The notes below the pieces were generated by a model. The model saw only the letters and a list, made by a program, of their open reading frames with translations. It was not told the origin of the DNA and searched no databases. A stretch of 64,000 bases of DNA from an uncultured Pseudovibrio sp. (GTDB lineage: Bacteria; Pseudomonadota; Alphaproteobacteria; Rhizobiales; Stappiaceae). This document shows, in pieces, positions 45,242 to 53,492 of this stretch (its first letter is position 1; each line of letters opens with the position of its first letter). Made by a program: the position numbers and the translations under genes. The DNA lies in NCBI GenBank assembly GCA_947496145.1, contig CANMBS010000014.1, positions 49,122 through 113,121 on the forward strand, written 5' to 3'.

Positions 45242-45830
45242 GAATACATTCCTTGCTAGTTTCATTCCAATGGAACAGCGCACCGTCTCTAAATCTGTAT
45301 TCTCGGCTGATCTCGCCAATTAGAGTATTAGGAGAACCCAACTCCTTGTAATGTATTGAGAAATATCTGAAGTTGAGCTTCAAGTACCCGTCAACAATTC
45401 TATCTACGTTTATGACTTGCTTGTATTGCAACCTGTTAGTCTCATCTTTCGGATGTATTTCTTCATGCCCCATAAAAAAAGGGGAGGCTATTACATCACC
45501 TCGAGTGGTTAGGTGCCAACTTGCATTTATTGGTACTTTGTTTTCAAAATCAATCACCAAGACGAAATCAGACTTACCTTCTAATCGTGCCAGAAAAACA
45601 TCAAGCTGGGGCGGAGTATTCTTCCAAGCTTCTTCTTTTTCGGTTTCAAGGTGTGTTATTCGCGATTGAACAAAATCGCTAAAATACTTACCAGAAGCCG
45701 CGAAGATTACCCCCAAAATGATCTTGATGTACCCGCCTAGTAAAGCAATAAGCGCTCCCACAACGATAAAGACATACGGACTGAAACGCGCCATTTTTTT
45801 TAGAAAAGGTATGTCATTGTAAAATGGCAT
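45234..45830 (-). CDS. Island membrane protein of unknown function
   Basis: A 198-residue protein. Two membrane helices at about residues 16-48 (YVFIVVGALIALLGGYIKIILGVIFAASG) form a hairpin, then a coiled segment (SRITHLETEKEEAWKN) and a beta-rich soluble domain of about 120 residues. Because the termini lie on the same side, the soluble domain is probably cytosolic or periplasmic as one unit. No family recognised. AT-rich codon use unlike the flanking phage genes indicates separate acquisition. Superinfection exclusion or defence is a reasonable guess, unproven. Confidence 0.6.
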   Translation of the reverse strand: MPFYNDIPFLKKMARFSPYVFIVVGALIALLGGYIKIILGVIFAASGKYFSDFVQSRITHLETEKEEAWKNTPPQLDVFLARLEGKSDFVLVIDFENKVPINASWHLTTRGDVIASPFFMGHEEIHPKDETNRLQYKQVINVDRIVDGYLKLNFRYFSIHYKELGSPNTLIGEISREYRFRDGALFHWNETSKECIHE

Positions 45831-45861
45831 GTTTGCGGTACCCTTCTCCAGAATTTGTGAC

Positions 45862-45951
45862 TTACATTATGATGGCGTCATAGTGAGCGATCAAAATCTT
45901 TAAATCAACGTTCACAGTGCTGGTTTTGTCGTTCATCAGACGAGTTTTCAT
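45862..45951 (-). CDS. Possible 29-residue reading frame created by the duplicated start site
   Basis: The second copy of the repeat contains AAAGGAAGAACCGATG, and the frame reads MKTRLMNDKTSTVNVDLKILIAHYDAIIM then stops. It overlaps the preceding gene's stop by ATGA. It may be only a remnant left by island insertion rather than a gene. Confidence 0.3.
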   Translation of the reverse strand: MKTRLMNDKTSTVNVDLKILIAHYDAIIM

Positions 45952-45965
45952 CGGTTCTTCCTTTG
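45947..45965. repeat. 19-bp direct repeat, copy 2
   Basis: Identical to 45008-45026; the two copies are 939 bp apart and bracket the island genes. Confidence 0.9.
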
Positions 45966-46253
45966 ATCCTTACAAAGCGGCTCAATCGTCCAGTCAAAAT
46001 CCTTTAAACGCCCCCCACAACGCGGCTTACCCTGATCATACTGGATCCGTTTCAGATTGCTCAGCTCCTCCTGTCTGGCCTGATCTCCCATACCTGCACG
46101 ATCTTTCCATGGGGAGCGAGCGATGATTCCGGCAACCTGCTTCTTAGAGTGAAGGCCAGCGGCTAGCGCTGTGGTGGCTTCTGTATGTCCCTTGAGCCAC
46201 ATGGCATAGACGATGAAGAGTGTTGCTTCTGAGTGTTTACTTTTTCTGGGCAT
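45948..46253 (-). CDS. Small basic, probably DNA-binding protein
   Basis: A 101-residue basic protein coupled to the helicase stop by TGATG. MPRKSKHSEATLFIVYAMWLKGHTEATTALAAGLHSKKQVAGIIARSPWKDR looks like an HTH domain, followed by a basic tail. No family recognised; a replication accessory or regulator is possible. Confidence 0.55.
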   Translation of the reverse strand: MPRKSKHSEATLFIVYAMWLKGHTEATTALAAGLHSKKQVAGIIARSPWKDRAGMGDQARQEELSNLKRIQYDQGKPRCGGRLKDFDWTIEPLCKDQRKNR

Positions 46254-47632
46254 CAGCACTCAATCTCCCGGCAGCGTCCTGCTGCTCCATCAAAAATGGC
46301 GTCTCTCATGATGGTGTCGCCTTTACGCCGCTTCAGGCCATAGAACTCGATCTTCCCTTTGTATTTCTTCATTTCATCAAGCCATGCCTTGAACTTGAAA
46401 TCGTCTTCCGGCGCTGTGTTGGGAGGAAGTCGCGGCTTGTTGTTCTTCAACCACTGCTCAGGGCGTGCCAGCCCCAAAACCCAGTCCGCATCCTGATCTA
46501 CCGACGGGCCTGCATCAAAGTCATCAAGTCGGGGTATCCAGCTGTCCCGTCGCAATGAAGTCCTTGAGCGCTGTGTAAGGAAGATGATCGCAATCTTAAG
46601 GGCCTTCGCCAGTGCCTTGGCTTCTGAGGTGATGTACTCAGCCCGCTCAAACTTATCTCTCACCCGCTTGGTTGTCCGAACCAGTCTCAGGTGATCGATG
46701 ACGGCAAGCCGAATGCCCTTTGACCGTTTCATTTGAATGATCCGGGCCTTAATCTGCTCCCATGTGAGCGCCGGACGGTCATCGATGTAGACCCGCTCTC
46801 CTTCCAAACCATCACGGACTTTCTCAAGTACTCCTTTCGTGAACATATCGTAGGTTCCCTCTTCGATCTGAGAGACCGGGATGCCAGCATCCCCGGACAG
46901 CTCACGTCTGGACAGATCTTCATGATCCATTTCCAGCTCAAACAACAAAGCATCTTGTGCTGCCCTGCAAAGCTGTAAGGCAACCACGGTTTTACCGCCG
47001 CTGGGAGCTGCTCCTATGAAACCCAGATCACCTGGCTTAACCGGTCCGATGACTTCATTCAGAGTCGGTAACCCCCACCCCATACCGATGACTTCTCCGG
47101 TCTCCATCACCCTTATTGATGAGGCAACAGCTCGCTTTGCACTTTCACCAAGCGTGATGACTGGCGCTGCCTGAGTTTGCAGCCCAATCTCCTGAAACCT
47201 CTCATTGATCTCACTCAGGAACTCTTGTGGCTGCTTTTCGTTCTTGCCGAGTTCTTTTCCAATCCATTGCTGAGTAATTGCAATCTGGCGTCTTGCCCAT
47301 TCATCAATGATCAGGTCTACAAAATCGAACGGGCTTAAGGCCTCGTCTTTTTCTGCATCCCTCAAAATTGAGGTGAGCAGATGCACAGTGCTCTTGCCGT
47401 CCTCATACTCATCACCAACGCGTGCAACGATCTGCTGCAAGGAGGGCTTGCGGCCAGTTGCGCTGATATCAAGCATGGAGCGGAAAATCTTAGAATGGAT
47501 ATCGCGATAGAACTGCTCAGGCTTCAGTACCTCAGACACATCAAACAGCTGAGAGCTGTCGTTGAGCAACGCACCGAGCACAATTCGTTCGGCAGTTGGA
47601 TTATGCGGCGCTGTTTGCTGGTTCGAATGCAC
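46253..47632 (-). CDS. DnaB-like replicative helicase
   Basis: A 459-residue hexameric DNA helicase. The N-terminal DnaB domain (TAERIVLGALLNDSSQLFDVSEVLKPEQFYRDIHSKIF) is followed by a linker and a RecA-like domain with Walker A IGAAPSGGKTVVALQL and Walker B RLAVIDHLRLV, then the arginine-finger region. GTG start at 47632 overlaps the primase end by 32 nt. Together with the primase it provides phage-autonomous fork opening. Confidence 0.93.
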   Translation of the reverse strand: MHSNQQTAPHNPTAERIVLGALLNDSSQLFDVSEVLKPEQFYRDIHSKIFRSMLDISATGRKPSLQQIVARVGDEYEDGKSTVHLLTSILRDAEKDEALSPFDFVDLIIDEWARRQIAITQQWIGKELGKNEKQPQEFLSEINERFQEIGLQTQAAPVITLGESAKRAVASSIRVMETGEVIGMGWGLPTLNEVIGPVKPGDLGFIGAAPSGGKTVVALQLCRAAQDALLFELEMDHEDLSRRELSGDAGIPVSQIEEGTYDMFTKGVLEKVRDGLEGERVYIDDRPALTWEQIKARIIQMKRSKGIRLAVIDHLRLVRTTKRVRDKFERAEYITSEAKALAKALKIAIIFLTQRSRTSLRRDSWIPRLDDFDAGPSVDQDADWVLGLARPEQWLKNNKPRLPPNTAPEDDFKFKAWLDEMKKYKGKIEFYGLKRRKGDTIMRDAIFDGAAGRCREIEC

Positions 47633-48818
47633 TATAGGTTTCCCAAAGATCTAAGTTGTCACACTTGTAAACACAGGGTTCATTGATCACGACGCGAACA
47701 CCAACCTCCCGAAGGTTGGATGCGCAGCGCTCAGCTGCAACAGTTCCAGGTGGTTTACCAACGTCACCACGCTCCAAAATGGCCGGATCCGTGTCTGGAA
47801 AGATATCGACACGCTCCACAAATCCGGGAGCTTCAAACGTCACCAGTCCGCTGGTGCTCATCGCCGCCCACATGGGGTAGCGGAAGTCATGCATGGCCCA
47901 GTTGCCCAGTGCGGTCTCTCCACCTTCCAGAAGGCCTATCCGCGCTCCCTGCCCTCCGATCCAGCAGGAGGCACCGGAAGAGGGAGCAAACATCACCTTG
48001 GCATCTGGAATGTCATCGAAGGTTTCAGTGACCTTCACGCCCTTAGTGCCATCCAGAAAGATGCGCTGAAGAGAAACTACGTCGCCAAAGGGGTCACGCA
48101 GGAAGAACACCAGCGCCGGAAAGACAGGTCCGCGCTTTATGAGCCTGGGGCCACCTGGCCCGTCCTCATAAACCCGAAGGTTTTCCATCTCCAGTTTTGG
48201 ATGGAAGCCAATATGCTCTCGCTGGTCAGAAGGCCATCTGGAGAGCTGTGGCAACTTCCTCTGTCCTGTTTCAGTACCACACAGGTAGGCTTCTGCAGCT
48301 GTACCTCCTATGGGCTTGCACTGCTTTGCAATTTCGTCAGCAGTCTGGGCTTTGCGCTGCGCACGTTCCAGATCGGCCTGCTCTTGCTCTTCACGTCTGC
48401 GCTCTCGCGCTTCCCGTTCTCTTGCTTGTCGGGCTTCCCGATCTTTGCGTTCTTCATCGGTTTCCTGACGGTCACCTAATCCAAGCCAAGCACGCGCCCA
48501 GTTGAAAGCTTCTTTACGGCCTTCTCTCGATTTCGGCTCATGACCCAAAGCGTAAGCAACCAGCTCAACAGACCCTCCTCCAATGGATTGAGAGTGACGA
48601 TACCACTGGCCTTGCCGATCTCCTCCCAGATGCACGATGAAAGAAGATGACATGCGCTTGCCCTTCTTAGCTGGCGTCATCAGGCCCTTGTTTCTGTTCG
48701 AGGGGTCAACCATCCAGCCGCTATAGAAGTAATCACAGAGACCTGTGATGCGATCATTGAGCATGTCTCGGATTTCATTTGCATCATTATGTCTGCTCAA
48801 CGTCGCCTCCTGTCTCAT
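47601..48818 (-). CDS. Toprim-containing DNA primase
   Basis: A 405-residue phage primase. An N-terminal DUF7146-like domain (RITGLCDYFYSGWMVDPSNRNKG, SIGGGSVELVAYAL) is followed by a long basic coiled linker (KDREARQAREREARERRREEQEQADLE). The Toprim domain comes next (IGLLEGGETALGNWAM with the conserved glutamate, then DIFPDTDPA). Makes RNA primers for DnaB-driven synthesis. The ATG overlaps the upstream stop (TAATG); a GGAGG-preceded TTG 15 nt in is an alternative start. Confidence 0.88.
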   Translation of the reverse strand: MRQEATLSRHNDANEIRDMLNDRITGLCDYFYSGWMVDPSNRNKGLMTPAKKGKRMSSSFIVHLGGDRQGQWYRHSQSIGGGSVELVAYALGHEPKSREGRKEAFNWARAWLGLGDRQETDEERKDREARQAREREARERRREEQEQADLERAQRKAQTADEIAKQCKPIGGTAAEAYLCGTETGQRKLPQLSRWPSDQREHIGFHPKLEMENLRVYEDGPGGPRLIKRGPVFPALVFFLRDPFGDVVSLQRIFLDGTKGVKVTETFDDIPDAKVMFAPSSGASCWIGGQGARIGLLEGGETALGNWAMHDFRYPMWAAMSTSGLVTFEAPGFVERVDIFPDTDPAILERGDVGKPPGTVAAERCASNLREVGVRVVINEPCVYKCDNLDLWETYSAFEPANSAA

Positions 48819-49033
48819 TAATCATCAATGCGGCGGATCTCATAGTTGTGTAGGTGGTATTCAGCAGCGTGGATCATGCGAAGGAACCTGACGACATCCT
48901 CTCCTTCAAAATGAAGCTCAAACTCCTGAGCTGGCTTTCCATGCCGGTCCATTGCTCTGCCTTGCAGCTCTTTCAAAAAACGTCGGATTTCAAAGAACGA
49001 AATCTGAGAGGAACGTTGTTTCGGCTGGGTCAA
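48818..49033 (-). CDS. Unknown small protein between methyltransferase and primase
   Basis: A 71-residue protein with a TTG start preceded by GGAGG inside the methyltransferase stop region. The product (MTQPKQRSSQISFFEIRRFLKELQGRAMDRHG...) is helical and charged. No family. Confidence 0.5.
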   Translation of the reverse strand: MTQPKQRSSQISFFEIRRFLKELQGRAMDRHGKPAQEFELHFEGEDVVRFLRMIHAAEYHLHNYEIRRIDD

Positions 49034-50557
49034 TCACGCCGCCTCCACTCTGACAATCAGCTCAGGACAATTTGCCTCGGCAAGAGCCATCGCGACAGGC
49101 GGGCAAACACTATTACCGCACTTCGCTGTTTGCTCGGTCTTAGGGAAGGGTTTGCCGTTAAACTCAAAATCAATGCGATAATCTTCAGGGAACCCCTGAG
49201 CCCGATAAAGCTCCGATGGAGCCAGCATCCGCATTCCAATATCAGTGATGACGTATGGCTCACCGCCAATTTCAACGGTCACCAGGCCATAACGATCACG
49301 TGTGGTAACAGCACCTAACGGGGCACCCGCATGCTGACCGACACTTGAACCGTAATAAGATGTCAGAAAAGCCCGCACCTCCCCAGCGTGGTTACCCCCT
49401 GCCGTAATAGTGGGCATTGGCGCATCCATAGATTGCCCATCTTTACAGGTGCCGCGAAGCTTGATCAGGTGACTGGTAACAAGGTTTTGCTGCGTTGCTC
49501 TGGAAGTGATCGTGGAAAGCGGAGCATCGGCAGGCCTTCCAACCACATCAAAGTTATGTTGAGCTAAGAAGGCAGCAACAAGAGCATGGCGGTTTTCAGT
49601 GGTTACAGTATGAACAGGCTCTTCAATCTTGTGCCCACGAACTTCATCCGCCCGCTTTGGGCCATAGAACTTATGAAGATAGGGAGCAACAAGCGCTCTA
49701 CATCCACCCTTTTCCGTCTTGATCGTACTAAACGGCCTTGAAAGAGGCTCAAGGCTCCCCCCATGGCTCATATTGAGGATGAAAGGCTCCGGGGTATCCA
49801 GTACGAACTTCTTAATCCCCGCTGCTATTCTGCGCAGGGTGTTGTCAGCCAAAGGCCGCTTGCGCTCAAAGATTGAAGGGCATGGTATCGACCAGTCAAT
49901 ACAATCCGCTGCGGTCTTCCATGGCAATAGCCTCCCAGCCAGAACCTCTTCACTCTTTGGGTCTCCATGAGTTGGCTCTGGCCATTTGATAGCCCGACGA
50001 TCGCGGCGGGCAACCATAAACAGGCGCTTGCGAATGGTTGGGGCCCCAAAGTCACAGGCGCTCAACTCACGAAATTCTACTCCATAACCAAGCTTCTCAA
50101 GTGCTTGCTTCCAGGCTGTAAAATCTTCCCAGCTTTTGAACTCCGGCACATTCTCCAAAATGATTATTCTCGGACGATTTCGCCCAAGGTTTTGGCAGAA
50201 CTTGACCACGGACCACGCCAGCATCCTCACTGACTTTGAAGTTGGCTTAGCACCCCGTGCTCGTGAGAAATGACGGCAGTCAGGGGAAGCCCAGAGCAGA
50301 CCAACAGGATGCCCATTCGTATATGCAAGCAAATCAACATCCCAAACACTCTCAGGAAGATGGATCGTATCCGGATGGTTCTGCGCATGCATGGCAAGCG
50401 CTTTGTCACAATGATTGATTGCTATATCAGGAGAGCGACCAAGAGCCTGCTCAATCCCTGTAGAAGCTCCCCCTCCTCCTGCAAAAGCGTCAATGATCAG
50501 TTCAGGGTGCGGGTAAACCGGCGCGTGATAACTTTCAAACTGAAAAAGGTCCTGCAT
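49034..50557 (-). CDS. DNA cytosine-C5 methyltransferase
   Basis: A 507-residue Dcm-type enzyme. Motif I IIDAFAGGGGASTGIEQALG; motif IV SPDCRHFSRARG with the catalytic cysteine in the SPDC variant common in phage enzymes; motif VI ILENVPEF; motif VIII-like IRKRLFMVARRD; motif X near the C-terminus CGNSVCPPVA. A long target-recognition region sits between. It presumably protects phage DNA from restriction or modulates repair. ATG overlaps the upstream stop (TGATG). No cognate endonuclease gene is adjacent. Confidence 0.93.
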   Translation of the reverse strand: MQDLFQFESYHAPVYPHPELIIDAFAGGGGASTGIEQALGRSPDIAINHCDKALAMHAQNHPDTIHLPESVWDVDLLAYTNGHPVGLLWASPDCRHFSRARGAKPTSKSVRMLAWSVVKFCQNLGRNRPRIIILENVPEFKSWEDFTAWKQALEKLGYGVEFRELSACDFGAPTIRKRLFMVARRDRRAIKWPEPTHGDPKSEEVLAGRLLPWKTAADCIDWSIPCPSIFERKRPLADNTLRRIAAGIKKFVLDTPEPFILNMSHGGSLEPLSRPFSTIKTEKGGCRALVAPYLHKFYGPKRADEVRGHKIEEPVHTVTTENRHALVAAFLAQHNFDVVGRPADAPLSTITSRATQQNLVTSHLIKLRGTCKDGQSMDAPMPTITAGGNHAGEVRAFLTSYYGSSVGQHAGAPLGAVTTRDRYGLVTVEIGGEPYVITDIGMRMLAPSELYRAQGFPEDYRIDFEFNGKPFPKTEQTAKCGNSVCPPVAMALAEANCPELIVRVEAA

Positions 50558-51201
50558 CACACCGCCTTCTTCTGTGCGAACAGATCTTGAGGGGCATTTT
50601 CAAGGTAAAGGTAATAGGCAATTAAAAGCCCCTCAGCTGCATCACCGCTCTTTTGAGGATATCCAAGCTGGAAGCAGATTTCCTTGGCGCGGGATTTGTA
50701 CCAGGTAGTTGAGGTTGACCCTGCTCCCTTTGGAGCACGGCCAACACCTGATTTGGATCGCCATGTCTGCGAAGGCACGTAAAGCGGTGGAATATTTCGC
50801 TTCGACGCTATCCGCGCAGCCCCAATAGCCAGTCCATGAAGGAAGTGCGTTACATCATAAGATGTGCCTCCAACCTTCTTCTTCGTCATTTTCTGAAACT
50901 GCATGCGGTCATCACCCAGACTCGCTTGCTGATCTTCAGCAACAAGAACTTCGCGAGAGGAGTTACCCGGCAATGGTTGCTCGATACCCACCACATCTGG
51001 ACGCAGTTTGACGAACAGAGCATCAAGCTCCTGAGCTTGCCAGTCTGCGACCCTACCTGCATAAGCAGCATCAATCTTCCCACGCTTAAGCCCAAAGGGA
51101 GCTTTGACGGGGCACCGCAAAGTGCCCGCATCAACCTCATCGGGTGAGAACAGTCCCCACCCGGTACAGGTTTTGGAAACGTCTAACCCGAGGAAGCGCA
51201 T
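50557..51201 (-). CDS. RuvC-like Holliday junction resolvase
   Basis: A 214-residue RNase H-fold nuclease. The catalytic acids are seen in RFLGLDVSKTCTGWG (D7), VVGIEQPLPG (glutamate) and GDAAEGLLIAYYL near the end. Likely resolves branched DNA before packaging or during recombination. GAGGAG precedes the ATG, which overlaps the upstream stop as TAATG. Confidence 0.88.
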   Translation of the reverse strand: MRFLGLDVSKTCTGWGLFSPDEVDAGTLRCPVKAPFGLKRGKIDAAYAGRVADWQAQELDALFVKLRPDVVGIEQPLPGNSSREVLVAEDQQASLGDDRMQFQKMTKKKVGGTSYDVTHFLHGLAIGAARIASKRNIPPLYVPSQTWRSKSGVGRAPKGAGSTSTTWYKSRAKEICFQLGYPQKSGDAAEGLLIAYYLYLENAPQDLFAQKKAV

Positions 51202-51782
51202 TACTCCTCCTCACCTTCCGGAACGCCACCAAGAGTGTCGTCAAACGGATCGCCCTCAGCTGGAGTTTCTTCGCTTTTCACCAGTTCAGAATTTTGACTT
51301 TCAGTTGGCTCCATAGCGAGCACTGCGCGTCGCTCTTCAGCTCCCTTATTCCAACCTTCCATCCATTTCTGACCAGCCTCAGAGCTAAGGTCGTATGGGT
51401 TTTCGTTCTGGTTTTGACCATAACGGCCACAATAAAGGCCATTCTCATAAGCTCGCTCATCAACCGGGGCCATGGTGGTATCGGTGAAGTTGAAGAGCTC
51501 CAGCTGCTCTTTTGTCAACTCCACACCGCACAGCCGCAGGTAACGAACTGTCTCCGTGACTTCCTCCACCCAGTCCTTGGTGGTGTCATCGCCTATCTTT
51601 AACAGCGAGATTGCTTTCTTGGAGGCTTTCAGGTTCATCCCCAGTGCCTCTGCCTTGGCAAACTGGGCGCGCATTTCACCATTAGAGCTGGCAGCGCTTT
51701 CTACTGCCTTTTGCAGCTTAGAGAGCGTTGTAACTACCACCGCATCTTTGGGAGGTTCATTCACTAAAGTGGTCTCAGACAT
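51201..51782 (-). CDS. RMF-like-domain phage protein
   Basis: A 193-residue protein from ATG 51782 (GAGGACAAGC upstream). Its central part AYENGLYCGRYGQNQNENPYDLSSEAGQKWMEGWNKGAEERR matches the ribosome modulation factor fold (AYe.GY.AG..g...CPY......a.W..GW..G). The N-terminal half is helical (TTLSKLQKAVESAASSNGEMRAQFAKAEALGMNLKASKKAISLLK) and the tail is acidic. RMF-like modules are common in alphaproteobacterial phages; contact with ribosomes is possible but unproven. Confidence 0.7.
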   Translation of the reverse strand: MSETTLVNEPPKDAVVVTTLSKLQKAVESAASSNGEMRAQFAKAEALGMNLKASKKAISLLKIGDDTTKDWVEEVTETVRYLRLCGVELTKEQLELFNFTDTTMAPVDERAYENGLYCGRYGQNQNENPYDLSSEAGQKWMEGWNKGAEERRAVLAMEPTESQNSELVKSEETPAEGDPFDDTLGGVPEGEEE

Positions 51783-51835
51783 GCTTGTCCTCATTGGGTT
51801 GGGGGCGCAAAGGTCAAAATCGAAAGTCTTGTCAG

Positions 51836-52411
51836 TCAGGCAGAAAACTTGTGAACTTCATTGCCCCAGGCGGTCCATCCAGGGCGTTGCTGGCGAGAAA
51901 ACAGATCCAGTCGGTTAATAGCTTCAGGACAAAGAAGCTCAGCCTGACGATAAGCTTCTTCCGGCTTTCGCGAATGATCTCGTCGCAAGCCATCAACGAC
52001 GGATCGAATGTTCTTTGCAAACTTGGGTTTGCCAATCTTTCCAATGAGAAAGGGTTCCCCCGCAGAGCGCAGACAGTACCCGTTGCCAAATCCAAGAGTG
52101 CGTTTCTTAGTGCGCTTGTTGTAGGTGTATTTCACCCAGTGGCCCGCTGTGACGAACTTAAAATCCCAGGCTTCAAGAAGCTGAAAGGCTTGCGGCAACA
52201 TTGGATTGGTCGCCCATAACCAGAGTGCACAATCGCGCTGCGCATAAGTACTCAAGGGAAAGGTCATAATGTCCTCAAGCTTCAAGCACTTATATTTGGC
52301 GGTCGCGTTCTTCAACTCACCTTTCTTAGACCAGTTCTTAAACTTCCAGGGAGGATCAGCCATGATGAAATCATAGGACAGCGGGACAAGCCCGCTCAGG
52401 TCCCAGATCAC
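51836..52411 (-). CDS. MT-A70 family adenine-N6 DNA methyltransferase
   Basis: A 191-residue enzyme with DPPW catalytic motif (residues 19-22, FIMADPPWKFKNW) and the typical LWLWATNPMLPQAFQLLEAWDFKFVT and DHSRKPEEAY segments. GTG start overlaps the cro-like stop (GTGA). Likely methylates adenines in the phage or host DNA to evade restriction. Confidence 0.9.
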   Translation of the reverse strand: MIWDLSGLVPLSYDFIMADPPWKFKNWSKKGELKNATAKYKCLKLEDIMTFPLSTYAQRDCALWLWATNPMLPQAFQLLEAWDFKFVTAGHWVKYTYNKRTKKRTLGFGNGYCLRSAGEPFLIGKIGKPKFAKNIRSVVDGLRRDHSRKPEEAYRQAELLCPEAINRLDLFSRQQRPGWTAWGNEVHKFSA

Positions 52412-52722
52412 TCGTCACCTTCAGACACCGGCTTCTTACAAGGCGCGGAAAGTAACTTATGCGCTTCGTAAATGTCGTTCTCAGTCACATGAGCAAACTT
52501 CGCCAGAGAAGCCCAATATATCGCAGGAACCCCAAATTTGCTCTTACTCCACTTACGCAAGGTGTCGTATTTCACGTCCGGCAGGTTCGCAGTCATATTG
52601 ATGTGACGTTGAAACTCGACCATCCGCGGAATGCGTCGATAGATACCTTCGACCGTAAGCACTTGCTGCTCTTGCTCTTTATTTTCACCAATCCCAACCA
52701 CAAGAGATAAATTCGTGTCCAT
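52408..52722 (-). CDS. Cro-like regulator
   Basis: A 104-residue protein from ATG 52722. The C-terminal part DTLRKWSKSKFGVPAIYWASLAKFAHVTENDIYEAHKLL resembles Cro/CII-type helix-turn-helix proteins with a VPAxyw recognition region. It is first in the leftward replication operon, divergent from the repressor. A near-consensus -35 and operator dyads precede it. It would shut off the repressor during lytic growth. Confidence 0.65.
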   Translation of the reverse strand: MDTNLSLVVGIGENKEQEQQVLTVEGIYRRIPRMVEFQRHINMTANLPDVKYDTLRKWSKSKFGVPAIYWASLAKFAHVTENDIYEAHKLLSAPCKKPVSEGDE

Positions 52723-52744
52723 ATCACATAACGCCTTTATCAAC

Positions 52745-52807
52745 CGGAATTTAAATCCAAGTATTGGTATTAAATTCCATCATGTCAATAGAAAATTGTG
52801 TTATAAT
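52745..52807. promoter_or_regulatory. cro/cI divergent promoter region with operator dyads
   Basis: A dyad GGAATTTAAATCC lies at 52746-52758 and a related half-palindrome (attaaattcc) at 52769-52778. On the minus strand TTGACA (52788-52783) and AATACT (52765-52760) are 17 nt apart, so the leftward promoter is overlapped by these sites. On the plus strand TATAAT sits at 52802-52807 for the repressor, with a poor -35. Confidence 0.65.
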
Positions 52808-52843
52808 TCTCGGAAATCAGGAGAAAAAAGCGACCAAACACTC

Positions 52844-53338
52844 ATGAATTGGCACGAAAGACTTGTCAAATTACGGGAAGAACAAGGCCTTAATACCGCC
52901 GATCTGGCCCGGAAAGCTAATATAGGATACGATAACCTTCGCAAGATTGAGCGCGGCGTCGTCGAGAATCCACGCGGCAACACTGTTCAAAAGCTCGCAG
53001 TCGTACTTGGCGTTACCGAAGCCTTCTTGCGCTACGGAACGAAAGAACAGCACAAACCAGCGAGCAACAAACCCTCTATTGAATTGCAAGATCACAATAC
53101 AACCCAAAATGATACCACTTCTGAGCAAGAGGCGCTTATCAATGAGACAATCGCCAATATCACAACTATCTCAGAAGAAGATCTTGCAGATATCGCCTGG
53201 AAACTCGCTTATCTGGTTGAAGAAAGCACGGTAGGTAAATTCAAAGGGAAAATGAGCGTTCTCTTTCGAAACTACGAAAACATACTCAAACGATTACTGA
53301 TAGAAAAAGAAATAAAAATAAACAGTGAGAATATTTAA
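52844..53338 (+). CDS. cI-like phage repressor (XRE)
   Basis: A 164-residue protein with an XRE helix-turn-helix at residues 1-60 (MNWHERLVKLREEQGLNTADLARKANIGYDNLRKIERG) and LAVVLGVTEAFLRYGT, followed by a helical C-terminus. No S24 peptidase/autocleavage domain is present, so induction cannot be by RecA-stimulated self-cleavage; an antirepressor encoded at 62.3 kb may serve. The ATG at 52844 is used; AGGAG lies far upstream (about 20 nt). Divergent from the cro-like gene, terminator behind. Confidence 0.85.
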   Translation: MNWHERLVKLREEQGLNTADLARKANIGYDNLRKIERGVVENPRGNTVQKLAVVLGVTEAFLRYGTKEQHKPASNKPSIELQDHNTTQNDTTSEQEALINETIANITTISEEDLADIAWKLAYLVEESTVGKFKGKMSVLFRNYENILKRLLIEKEIKINSENI

Positions 53339-53342
53339 CAAA

Positions 53343-53369
53343 GGCCGCTAGCTTAGCGGTCTTTTTTTT
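53343..53369 (+). terminator. Intrinsic terminator of repressor gene
   Basis: Stem ggccgct/agcggtc followed by eight T, starting four bases after the repressor stop. Confidence 0.9.
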
Positions 53370-53399
53370 GTCCAGCCAAATCGTAAATACTCTCACAAA

Positions 53400-53423
53400 C
53401 TTAACGTAAGCCATAACGTTAAG
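53400..53423. promoter_or_regulatory. Inverted repeat upstream of accessory genes
   Basis: Perfect 8-bp arms CTTAACGT / ACGTTAAG with an 8-bp spacer, 69 bp before the ATG at 53493. Likely operator for a separate regulator. Differs from the cI-type dyads. Confidence 0.55.
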
Positions 53424-53492
53424 AAATTAGTTACTATTACAGATAACTTATTGCGCACTTACCGTGAGAGGAAAACTCCGCCATGAGGTCTC

